Part shown: piece by piece, positions 1 to 6,437 of the stretch
Numbering within the stretch: position 1 is the first letter of the stretch
Layout of the letters: the number at the start of each line of letters is the position of its first letter
Assembly (NCBI GenBank): GCA_910589635.1
Contig: CAJUTD010000014.1
Span: 2,398-46,352, forward strand
DNA length: 43,955 nucleotides
Origin: an uncultured Lachnospiraceae bacterium
Lineage (GTDB): Bacteria > Bacillota > Clostridia > Lachnospirales > Lachnospiraceae
Reading direction: 5' to 3'
Program-made: the position numbers and the translations under genes
The notes under the pieces: generated by a model
Seen by the model: only the letters and a program-made list of their open reading frames with translations
Databases searched by the model: none
Told to the model about the DNA's origin: nothing

Positions 1-562
1 CTCCATAATTCCGAAACTGGATAATTCTGTCCACAATATAGTTATAGCATTTGTCGCTTTCATTTTCTGCCTCTGTAACAATAACCTTTGCAATTTCCTC
101 TTCTGTCAGGTATTTGATTTTTTCATCTGACATCAGTTTCAGCAGAAAACGGAATGGACGTATTTTAAAACGGGAAGCTACCTGCACACCCCTTCCAATC
201 GAAAAGGAAGAAGGAAACTGATACTTTAATATCTGCCCCTTTAAAACTTCCACCGGAGAATCACCATTCATAATAGCTTCTCCTGCTAACGTCAGCTTGA
301 TTTTGCCTGTGGATTCCTGCGTAAATATCAGTCCAAGGCTCACCAGCCATGCCTTATATGTCCTGCCGCCTCCGCCTGTCTGGTCACGGCGTTCCCCTTT
401 TCTCTTTAATCCGGCCTCTTCCAGCGCATCCTCATACGCCAGATGGGAATTTCTCTGCCCTTCCCACTCCTGATTCAGCGATAAATCAGCAAATGAGGCA
501 AGCACTTCAGGAATTGAATTTAATTTCCGCTTCGGGCGGGTAACCCACCAGTAATTTAACAT
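1..562 (-). CDS. AlwI/BstNBI-family type IIS restriction endonuclease, N-terminal part (runs off the window)
   Basis: The first 187 residues are present; the gene continues beyond the left edge. The start (MLNYWWVTRPKRKL) is an ATG at 562, 12 bases after the stop of the upstream nuclease gene, with AAGGAG upstream. Visible features are an N-terminal RP-RKL stretch, a GGGGRTYKAWLVSLGLIF segment, a LTLAGEAI segment, then LKGQILKYQFPS and IIQFRN. This order matches the DNA-recognition half of BstNBI/AlwI type IIS enzymes as I recall them. The nuclease half and any strand-specific methylase would lie outside the window. It is the last visible gene of the restriction operon. Family assignment is from recalled sequence similarity. 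Confidence 0.75.
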   Translation of the reverse strand, partial: MLNYWWVTRPKRKLNSIPEVLASFADLSLNQEWEGQRNSHLAYEDALEEAGLKRKGERRDQTGGGGRTYKAWLVSLGLIFTQESTGKIKLTLAGEAIMNGDSPVEVLKGQILKYQFPSSFSIGRGVQVASRFKIRPFRFLLKLMSDEKIKYLTEEEIAKVIVTEAENESDKCYNYIVDRIIQFRNYG

Positions 563-574
563 CTGCCTTACTCC

Positions 575-1594
575 TTAATATTCCAGTGTATAGATTCCAT
601 CATCATATTTTTTAAACAGTACCTTTGTTCCACCTGCATTTTCAAGCATTTCCTTTGTAATATATACTCCATCCGGAACACCAAGCTGCCGTCGTATCCA
701 TTCACCCAAAACAGCATTGCTTTCTGGTGTGTGCAGTCCCTTTCCATTTGCTTGCGCCTGTCTCATATAAAATGCCCCATACCCTTTAATGATAACCTTG
801 AAAACGGGGTATGTTCCGTCAGAATTTACCGGCGGAAAAAATCCCTGCTTCTGGTCTGCCGTATTATAAGGTATGTATGCCTGATTACGGTTTCTTTTGT
901 AACCGTTTTTCCGGATTCCCCAATTAACGCCTGAACCATATCCGGTTTCCGTTCCATCCGCTTTTAACAGGGAAATTTCCAGCATATCCAAAGGCTGTAT
1001 TATTTCATACTTTTCCCATGAAAGATTTTCAAGGTTTGTTTCCGCCACATCATCTTCCACATTTTTCTTTGCCGCAAAGGTCAGCCGGCTGCTTAATCCA
1101 TTATCAAAGCAGTCCATGCTGTCAGGCAGGAGGCTCTTGTAATAACGGTGTGCCTCTTTCGCATCACACGCATCCATGCACTCTCTTCTTGCATAAAAAG
1201 CATTCATGGTATAATTCGCCGAACCGCAGTATGCGGCAACTGCCTCATTTCCCCTGCACCACACATAAACTTTAGAATGAACCTGTTTCCCCTCTACAAT
1301 GTAGCGGCATGTTATTTTCGGCATCCCTGCCACACTGTTCAGACGCTCAATCTGTGCACATATCTTTTTATGTTTTTTCTCTGTAAGCCCTGCACCCTTT
1401 GTCATCCCCAAAATAATATCCACTTTAATATTAGGTACATACTCTTTATTCTTTCCGTCATACAGCTTAATCAAGTGGCTTGAAATTCGTTCCACATCCG
1501 TAAAAGCAGTTACAATCTTTAAACGGTTACAGGAAAGACCGTCTATTTTCGCAGGAGCAAATAAAATTCTATCTTCAAATTCTTCCGTAAACAT
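575..1594 (-). CDS. NgoFVII-type restriction endonuclease (phospholipase-D fold plus B3-like domain)
   Basis: 339 residues. The N-terminal half has one phospholipase-D-type catalytic motif: HSKVYVW followed by the GSANYT element near residues 105-128. As in BfiI and NgoFVII, one motif per chain implies the active site forms from a dimer. The C-terminal part (about 205-339, with VFKVIIKGYGAFYMRQ and the YITKEML...FKKY end) fits the B3-like DNA-recognition domain of NgoFVII-type enzymes. Such nucleases cut without a divalent metal. The gene starts 3 bases after the methyltransferase stop, so the two are surely co-translated. It probably cleaves the site protected by that methyltransferase; NgoFVII itself recognises GCSGC, but the specificity here cannot be read from sequence. 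Confidence 0.82.
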   Translation of the reverse strand: MFTEEFEDRILFAPAKIDGLSCNRLKIVTAFTDVERISSHLIKLYDGKNKEYVPNIKVDIILGMTKGAGLTEKKHKKICAQIERLNSVAGMPKITCRYIVEGKQVHSKVYVWCRGNEAVAAYCGSANYTMNAFYARRECMDACDAKEAHRYYKSLLPDSMDCFDNGLSSRLTFAAKKNVEDDVAETNLENLSWEKYEIIQPLDMLEISLLKADGTETGYGSGVNWGIRKNGYKRNRNQAYIPYNTADQKQGFFPPVNSDGTYPVFKVIIKGYGAFYMRQAQANGKGLHTPESNAVLGEWIRRQLGVPDGVYITKEMLENAGGTKVLFKKYDDGIYTLEY

Positions 1595-1597
1595 AAG

Positions 1598-2668
1598 CTA
1601 CTCCTTTATGCTGGCAGGCATAGACTCATACTCTATGCCTGCAAAAGTATTTAATATCGCTTCAAATATGATTTTTGCTCCCTGCGGAGGAACCGCCATT
1701 CCAATCTGCTTTCTTACGGATTCCTTTGAACCCTCAAATACATAATTATCTGGGAAAGTCTGCAGCCTTGCCCTCTCCCTGTTCGTCAATGCCCTTGGTT
1801 CTGCGTAATGATAAATATGCGTCCCCCCGCCGCCGGAACCAGTAACGGTATATGCCGGCTTTTCCGGATCAAGCCTCTTATATATCTGGCTGATTTTTGC
1901 CCCTTTGACATTCAGCTGTAGATGTTCCGGGATGTCTGCCGTAAATGCGTTCTGTCCGGGCTTAATATAAGTCAGCCTTTCCACTACTTTAGCAGACTGC
2001 TTCGTCAGTTCGTTATTAGGTGCATCCTCTGGTATCGGCGGCACCTCTATCGCTGTTTTACATGTATTGTCAACACCTTTATACTGCTTCGTGCTGGGGA
2101 TTTTGAACACATAGGGCAAATCCTCCCTTATGCCCACGATAATAACCCGGTGCCTTGCCTGCGGCACACCGTAATCCTCAAATTTGTATAGATTGGGATA
2201 CAGCCGGTAACCCACAGCCTCCAAATCATCCTGAATCTGCTCAAATGCATGTCCGTCATTGGCACTTTTCAGACCACCGACATTTTCGGCAAGAAACCAC
2301 TGCGGATGATACTTTTCCAGCACCTTAACTCCATAAGTATATAACGGACCAAAAACACCTTCAAACCCCTTCTGCTCCCCTACCACCGAAAAATCATTGC
2401 AGGGGAAACCAAAAACAAGTGCATCAATCTCCCCTAAATGCTCTATATCCAGTTTTCTGACATCACTATGGATCACACTGTCTGCATCATCGGGGCATAT
2501 ATTTCTTGTATATGTATTACATGTTTCCAAATCATAGTCATTTGCCCATTTATGTATAATCTTATATTCCGGTTTCTCTATTTTTGCCGTTGTTGCTGCC
2601 AGTGCCAGCCCGCCCGGTCCGCAGAACAGCTCGCCTAATCTAAATTCCGTTATTTTTTCCGTATTCAT
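1598..2668 (-). CDS. DNA (cytosine-5-)-methyltransferase of the restriction system
   Basis: About 356 residues. Methyltransferase motifs appear in order: motif I LFCGPGGLALA, motif IV GFPCNDFSVVG with the catalytic Cys, motif VI AENVGG, motif VIII QARHRVIIVG, motif IX LTNRERARLQTFPD and motif X QIGMAVPP. The usual PCQ of motif IV is PCN here. The target-recognition region (about 200-275) is short, as in single-specificity type II enzymes. I chose the ATG at 2668, which shares one base with the regulator stop (TGATG), with GGAGACAGG upstream; a TTG at 2671 is possible. The gene lies between controller and nuclease and protects host DNA. Confidence 0.93.
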   Translation of the reverse strand: MNTEKITEFRLGELFCGPGGLALAATTAKIEKPEYKIIHKWANDYDLETCNTYTRNICPDDADSVIHSDVRKLDIEHLGEIDALVFGFPCNDFSVVGEQKGFEGVFGPLYTYGVKVLEKYHPQWFLAENVGGLKSANDGHAFEQIQDDLEAVGYRLYPNLYKFEDYGVPQARHRVIIVGIREDLPYVFKIPSTKQYKGVDNTCKTAIEVPPIPEDAPNNELTKQSAKVVERLTYIKPGQNAFTADIPEHLQLNVKGAKISQIYKRLDPEKPAYTVTGSGGGGTHIYHYAEPRALTNRERARLQTFPDNYVFEGSKESVRKQIGMAVPPQGAKIIFEAILNTFAGIEYESMPASIKE

Positions 2669-2877
2669 CAAATCCTGTCTCCATTCATCATTACGAAACT
2701 GCGTTCAAATACAACGCCTGCCGCATCGGCTATCTCGTCTAAATCTGCAATTGTAAAACTTCCCCTCTTCATCTTAGCATTAAAACTCTGTGGCGACTTG
2801 CCAAGCCGTCTTGCCAGTTCTGCCTCGCTGAGATTGCACCTGACACATAATATTTTAATCTGTTCTGATATTGTCAT
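2668..2877 (-). CDS. small XRE-type helix-turn-helix protein, probable restriction controller
   Basis: 69 residues, almost entirely one Cro/C1-type helix-turn-helix: LSEAELARRLGKSPQSFNAKMKRG is followed by a helix with DLDEIADAAG. GGAGG at 2887-2891 supports the ATG at 2877. It is the first gene of the restriction operon and its stop overlaps the methyltransferase start, the position held by controller (C) proteins that delay nuclease expression after entry into a new host. It may bind the inverted repeat inside its own promoter (2912-2929); this is inferred from position only. Confidence 0.8.
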   Translation of the reverse strand: MTISEQIKILCVRCNLSEAELARRLGKSPQSFNAKMKRGSFTIADLDEIADAAGVVFERSFVMMNGDRI

Positions 2878-2902
2878 TGCACATTTCCTCCATACAAGAT
2901 AT

Positions 2903-2931
2903 AGTATAAACGATTATTTTGATATAATCAA
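2903..2931 (-). promoter_or_regulatory. sigma-A-type promoter of the restriction operon with internal inverted repeat
   Basis: On the minus strand TTGATT (2926-2931) and TATACT (2903-2908) are separated by 17 bases, and transcription would run into the XRE gene. The spacer and -35 hold an inverted repeat, GATTAT and ATAATC separated by 6 bases (2912-2929), placed where a repressor would block polymerase. A matching promoter occurs at 3475-3502. Confidence 0.72.
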
Positions 2932-3026
2932 CAAAAATATTAAGCATACGAAACAATCCCTGAACAATTTAATTTCAACAAAATAGGCGAAACCATTATT
3001 AACACCCTCGGCTTCGCCTCATTTCC

Positions 3027-3410
3027 CTATATTTTAGCAAAAACAACATCTGTTGGAGAAATAAATTCAACCGAAACACTGTCCCCAACTTCTATACCAC
3101 ATGACTGGTACCATGGGGTAAATGCTTTACATGCTCCTGCTCCCACACCCTCAAATTGTTTTGCATACTGTACGCCGTTCTCATAAGGACCATTTCCAGA
3201 TGCCTTAATCTTCATAGATGGATACCCATTAGCAAAATGTGCAGTAAACAAATCTCCCCGCTTAATACTATAACTTCTTGCATACTGTGATGGAATTTTC
3301 ACATACGATTCTCCTTCTATTGGGTCGCGATTTGTAGGATTTCTGTACGTTCCCCACGCAATATGTGACGGCTTTACTATTACTACATATTTATCTCCCT
3401 TTGATGGCAT
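3027..3410 (-). CDS. 127-residue protein of unknown function, possible B3-like DNA-binding fold, tied to the restriction locus
   Basis: I do not recognise a named family. The ATG at 3410 is preceded by GGAGGT at 7 bases. The protein has a basic, beta-rich look: IPSQYARSYSIKRGDLFTA resembles the opening of AbrB/B3-like barrels, and the end GDSVSVEFISPTDVVF resembles the final strands of B3 domains. There is no signal peptide or membrane segment. Its promoter is a near-copy of the restriction-operon promoter, so it is probably expressed with it. It could be an accessory recognition protein or a modified-DNA reader; both are inference. Confidence 0.55.
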   Translation of the reverse strand: MPSKGDKYVVIVKPSHIAWGTYRNPTNRDPIEGESYVKIPSQYARSYSIKRGDLFTAHFANGYPSMKIKASGNGPYENGVQYAKQFEGVGAGACKAFTPWYQSCGIEVGDSVSVEFISPTDVVFAKI

Positions 3411-3474
3411 GATATAACCTCCAAACACTTTATTTCGAACTATAGATAGAACATATCGTCCATCCTACCTCTAT

Positions 3475-3502
3475 AGTATAAAGCATTTTAAGATTTAATC
3501 AA
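3475..3502 (-). promoter_or_regulatory. promoter of the 127-residue gene, near-duplicate of the restriction-operon promoter
   Basis: On the minus strand TTGATT (3497-3502) and TATACT (3475-3480) are 16 bases apart. The -35 and the bases upstream of it (3497-3518) are identical over 22 bases to 2926-2947, and the -10 region (3472-3482) is identical over 11 bases to 2900-2910. Only the spacer differs. Confidence 0.7.
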
Positions 3503-3573
3503 CAAAAATATTAAGCATGTCTGGTTTCTTAAAAAAAGAAGGCAGTCCTGCAAACCAAGACCGCTCTCATTTC

Positions 3574-3960
3574 CTACACATATATGATTTCCCTTAATAT
3601 TTCTTCCTCCACCCTTGCCATAATATTATTGACCTTTCCTACCCACAGCATAGGGTCCTCATTCTTCAAATCCTCTGTTACCCCCTCTTTTTCTTTTATC
3701 CGTTTCACTGCCATTTCCAGCTCTCTGTAACACTCCTCATCCACCCCGTACAGATATTCATTCCATGTCCCATCCAGCACCATTCTGAAATATCTATGTC
3801 TGTCATTCTTCATCAGATATTCCCCTCTCATCATACCGTATTTGCCAACCGGATAATCCGTATTTTGTTCCACATTTATATCCGGATAATAGCATCCATC
3901 CTCCGCAAGATGGTACTCTATTCCATTTTCCACAATAACCTCTGCTAATTCTTTTCCCAT
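3574..3960 (-). CDS. tnpV: TnpV-like transposon-encoded protein
   Basis: About 128 residues from the ATG at 3960, chosen because AGGAGGAA lies just upstream. The start MGKELAEV, the central YLMKNDRHRYF segment, a helix ending in KEKEGVTEDLKNEDPMLWV, then KVNNIMAR are the pattern I know for TnpV, a small protein carried by Tn4451/Tn4555-like mobilizable elements in Clostridia. Its function is unknown. No transposase, relaxase or resolvase is left nearby, so it marks the remains of an element between the restriction locus and the MerR gene. Confidence 0.72.
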   Translation of the reverse strand: MGKELAEVIVENGIEYHLAEDGCYYPDINVEQNTDYPVGKYGMMRGEYLMKNDRHRYFRMVLDGTWNEYLYGVDEECYRELEMAVKRIKEKEGVTEDLKNEDPMLWVGKVNNIMARVEEEILREIIYV

Positions 3961-4024
3961 AGGCTCTTCCTCCTCATATAACATTAAATTCTGTAGTTAG
4001 AATCACAAAACCATATATAGTTTT

Positions 4025-4216
4025 CTATCCTTCAACATAAAAACTGCCATCATATCCCAGCAGAATGGCCGCCCTGTCCTCCGCTGTCAGTTCCCGGTTC
4101 GTCAAAATCACTGCCCATGCCGGCAATCCATCCCTTAGACTGGCATTTCTTATCCTGTCACTGCAGTTTCTCTCAATCATCTTCTCCAGCTTCATAATAA
4201 ATGCCAAACAATCCAC
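4025..4216 (-). CDS. small ORF of unknown function, downstream partner in an overlapping pair
   Basis: 63 codons starting with GTG at 4216, with a weak GGAG about 10 bases upstream. It overlaps the 3-prime end of the next small ORF by 44 bases in another frame. The mix of charged and hydrophobic residues (EKMIERNCSDRIRNASLR, AEDRAAILLGYDGSFYVEG) looks like real protein. Either the pair is translationally coupled or it is one frameshifted gene of the decayed mobile element. Not recognised. Confidence 0.42.
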   Translation of the reverse strand: MDCLAFIMKLEKMIERNCSDRIRNASLRDGLPAWAVILTNRELTAEDRAAILLGYDGSFYVEG

Positions 4217-4337
4217 TGCCTGCGTACTCCAGTGCCGACATGGTATCTTCTCCCGTTGCCAGACAGATTATTTTATCTGCCGCTGCCTGCGTGTCATACA
4301 TGGCAATCAAATCCGCCATATCTTCAATCTTCATCAT
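4173..4337 (-). CDS. 54-residue acidic ORF of unknown function linked to TnpV
   Basis: The minus-strand ATG at 4337 is preceded by GAGGGGGAAA, a good binding site. The product is acidic and begins MMKIEDMADLIAMYDTQ, ending EAGEDD. It lies upstream of, and overlaps, the 63-codon ORF. A second ATG follows immediately, so the start may be one codon later. Small acidic ORFs are common in mobilizable transposons; no family recognised. Confidence 0.42.
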   Translation of the reverse strand: MMKIEDMADLIAMYDTQAAADKIICLATGEDTMSALEYAGSGLFGIYYEAGEDD

Positions 4338-4605
4338 GGTTTCCCCCTCTCGATTTTATTATGGATAAAAACAGTGCCTCTCTTTATCTGAATGCATTAT
4401 ACCGCGCTTCTCTACAAAGGTCAGCCGCCTTTTTTAATTCTTTTATCCATGCCGCAGTCAGTGATTTTCCCTCATGCCCTCAATGTACCCTGCCCACGGT
4501 GCAGGCACATTGCCAGATACGCATTTTGTCAGACAACGTCCGAAAAATGCCTCTGGCCAGGGGAAATATCCCCTAAAACCCCTAATATTTGTATAAATAC
4601 GGTAT

Positions 4606-4798
4606 TGGTGTATCATTCCTACACCATTTTGCCCATTCCTACACCACATTCCTACACCAATCTGCGTTTTTGGTGTATCATTCCTACACCATGCTTTTTA
4701 AGAAATTTTTCGTGGTGTATCATTCCTACGCCATTTTTCCGTTTTTGGTGTGCCTTTCCTACGCCATTTCGGCTTTTTGGCGTATTATTCCTACACCA
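4606..4798. repeat. cluster of five 21-bp palindromes plus two half units
   Basis: Full units sit at 4606-4626, 4671-4691, 4713-4733, 4746-4766 and 4778-4798. Each is TGGTGTA, a 7-base loop (usually TCATTCC), then TACACCA. Right-half copies (CATTCCTACACCA) stand at 4634-4646 and 4647-4659. Variant units change arm bases mostly in ways that keep G-U pairing. Open frames through the region only translate the repeats. The rest of 4338-4918 holds a short hairpin (AGGGGA and TCCCCT near 4560-4575) and no gene I can support. Confidence 0.85.
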
Positions 4799-4888
4799 CA
4801 TTTTTATTTTGCATTTTGAAATTAGAAACAACAATTTTTATTTCATTGACTTAAATTTTTTATTCTGTTAGCATTTAATCAAAATGGA

Positions 4889-4911
4889 TACCTACTCAAA
4901 AATAGTAGGTA
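4889..4911. promoter_or_regulatory. 23-bp palindrome in front of the broken decarboxylase gene, operator candidate
   Basis: TACCTACT and AGTAGGTA are perfect inverted arms separated by 7 bases, ending 7 bases before the ATG of the remnant at 4919. Palindromes of this type precede small redox or decarboxylase genes controlled by HxlR- or MerR-type repressors, but the cognate regulator is not known. Confidence 0.5.
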
Positions 4912-4918
4912 ATATCAA

Positions 4919-5090
4919 ATGGAACAAGCACGTTTTGAGACAGGAATGGAACAGTTAAGGAAGATTGACGGAATCGGTATGGGAAAATGTCATAAAATCA
5001 TTGAAAGACATTGCACCCGGTGTTAGCAGATTTATTATTGAGTTCGCATTTTGAAAAATTTATCCAGTGTATTCCATATGTCGTTTTTCT
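4919..5090 (+). pseudogene. carboxymuconolactone decarboxylase-family gene remnant
   Basis: From the ATG at 4919 the frame reads MEQARFETGMEQLRKIDGIG. A +1 shift near 4985-4992 then gives KSLKDIAPGVSRFIIEFAF, a stop at 5052, and in the same frame KIYPVYS. Together these match the N-terminal third of small carboxymuconolactone-decarboxylase/AhpD-like proteins, where FAFGEIYP is usual. So a frameshift, an early stop and loss of the C-terminal part have killed the gene. It lies between the palindrome at 4889 and the MerR gene. Confidence 0.6.
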
Positions 5091-5218
5091 AAAAGTGTTA
5101 AACGCCATAACAGTTGCAAAAAATGTTTTTTCAGCAAGAAAAATCCCAAAAACCTATTGACCTTCACGGAACGTCATGGATTAAAGTGATTATATCAAGA
5201 ATAAGGAGGCCATACAGA

Positions 5219-6073
5219 ATGAGAACGGTAAAAGAATTGGCAGAAATCACAGGTATCAGCGTGCGCACACTTCACTATTATGATGAAATCGGTCTGTTAA
5301 CACCGACTGGCAGGAGTGAAGCAGGATACAGGCTTTATGACGATAATGCTTTAGAGACTCTGCGTCAAATACTATTCTTTCGGGAATTTGATATTTCTTT
5401 ACGGGAAATCAAGTCTGTCATGGAAAATCCGGCTCTTGATAAAAAACAGATTCTGCAAATGCAGCGAACGATGCTGACAGTAAAAAAGGAACGCTTAGAG
5501 CGTTTGATTGCCAGCATTGATGACATTCTGAAAGGAGAGAACAATATGGATTTTAATGTATTCAGCAGAACAGAGGTGGAGGAAATATTTGATTCCATAA
5601 TTCAGCACATGAATGAGAAACAGAAAAATGCACTGGAAGAACAATTTGGCGGCATTGACGGATTCCATGAACATTTTATGGAAAACGCCGCAAAGGAGGA
5701 AACACAAAAAAGTTGGGCGAAACTCATAGAATGGCATGGCAGCAAGGAGGATGCCTTAGAGGCAGCGAAGAATCCCATAGGGGAAGAACTGCTTCGTGCA
5801 CTCCGCCTGCGTCAGGAAGCTGTTATGGATAAACTGGTTAAGCGGAAAAATGAGGGATTTCCTTTGGATTCCTTTGAAATCAGGGAAGTGGTTGCAGAAT
5901 ATGGGTTTGTTCAAAAACAATTATTCCGCATAAAATACGAAAAGGATGTCATGCTGCAACTGGCAGATTTATATCAAAACAACAAAGAAGTACAAACAGA
6001 ATGTGACAGCCAGTATGGAGAAGGCGTTGCGGAATTTTTTGCCGAAGCCATCCGGCATTTCTATGAAGAATAA
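5219..6073 (+). CDS. MerR-family regulator with TipAS-like ligand domain
   Basis: 284 residues from the ATG at 5219, preceded by AAGGAGG; an in-frame ATG at 5114 has no comparable site. Residues 1-70 are a MerR winged helix (ELAEITGISVRTLHYYDEIGLLTP, then GYRLY and a second helical unit). A coiled coil (about 75-108, ending IDDILKG) gives dimerisation. Residues about 120-284 are all-helical with HFME, SWAKLIEWH, EFFAEAIRHFYEE, the TipAS antibiotic-recognition domain pattern. Such proteins activate genes when they trap a ligand. Its target here is unknown; the adjacent decarboxylase remnant may once have been one. Confidence 0.88.
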   Translation: MRTVKELAEITGISVRTLHYYDEIGLLTPTGRSEAGYRLYDDNALETLRQILFFREFDISLREIKSVMENPALDKKQILQMQRTMLTVKKERLERLIASIDDILKGENNMDFNVFSRTEVEEIFDSIIQHMNEKQKNALEEQFGGIDGFHEHFMENAAKEETQKSWAKLIEWHGSKEDALEAAKNPIGEELLRALRLRQEAVMDKLVKRKNEGFPLDSFEIREVVAEYGFVQKQLFRIKYEKDVMLQLADLYQNNKEVQTECDSQYGEGVAEFFAEAIRHFYEE

Positions 6074-6123
6074 TTATTCCAATACATTCTGTTAGAAAAG
6101 ATTGCCTTTGCCTGATATCTGCG

Positions 6124-6199
6124 TAAGCTTCAAATATCAAGACAAAGGCAACCTTTTTTCAAAATTTTTATAATCGTATCAGAACTCTTTTGGTTTTGT
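6124..6199. repeat. left copy of a diverged ~75-bp direct repeat flanking the chemoreceptor
   Basis: This stretch resembles 8750-8820 in the same orientation: both open with TAAGCTTCAAATATCAAG and share TCGTAT, AGAACTCTTTTGG and the TTTTGT/ATTTGT end, with a 5-base gap. The remainder of the 6074-6437 spacer is AT-rich and shows no gene. Confidence 0.75.
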
Positions 6200-6437
6200 G
6201 TAAATATCGTGTAAATTTCCTATTCACAACTCCTACAATGCCTATAAATTCTGGCTTTTACAAGAAGATTTGTCCTTACGGTTTTGTAAGATACTGAAAA
6301 ATAGAAACGCTACAAGACAATTTTTGTATAATAAAAAGCATCTGGATTACTATTTTCCAAATGCTTTCTATCAATCATTAACACAATCCAGTCATCAGTA
6401 TATTAAGCTATAGCCCTTCTTGTGGAGCAACCCTTTA

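Noticed and set aside
575..2877. The restriction locus as part of a larger defence island with BREX, CRISPR or abortive-infection genes
   Set aside because: No such genes are seen to the right; the region to the left is outside the window.
4232..4871. Several overlapping open frames on both strands of 114-159 codons
   Set aside because: They translate the palindromic repeats (recurring YHSYT/IPTP or NGVGMIH strings) and lack binding sites.
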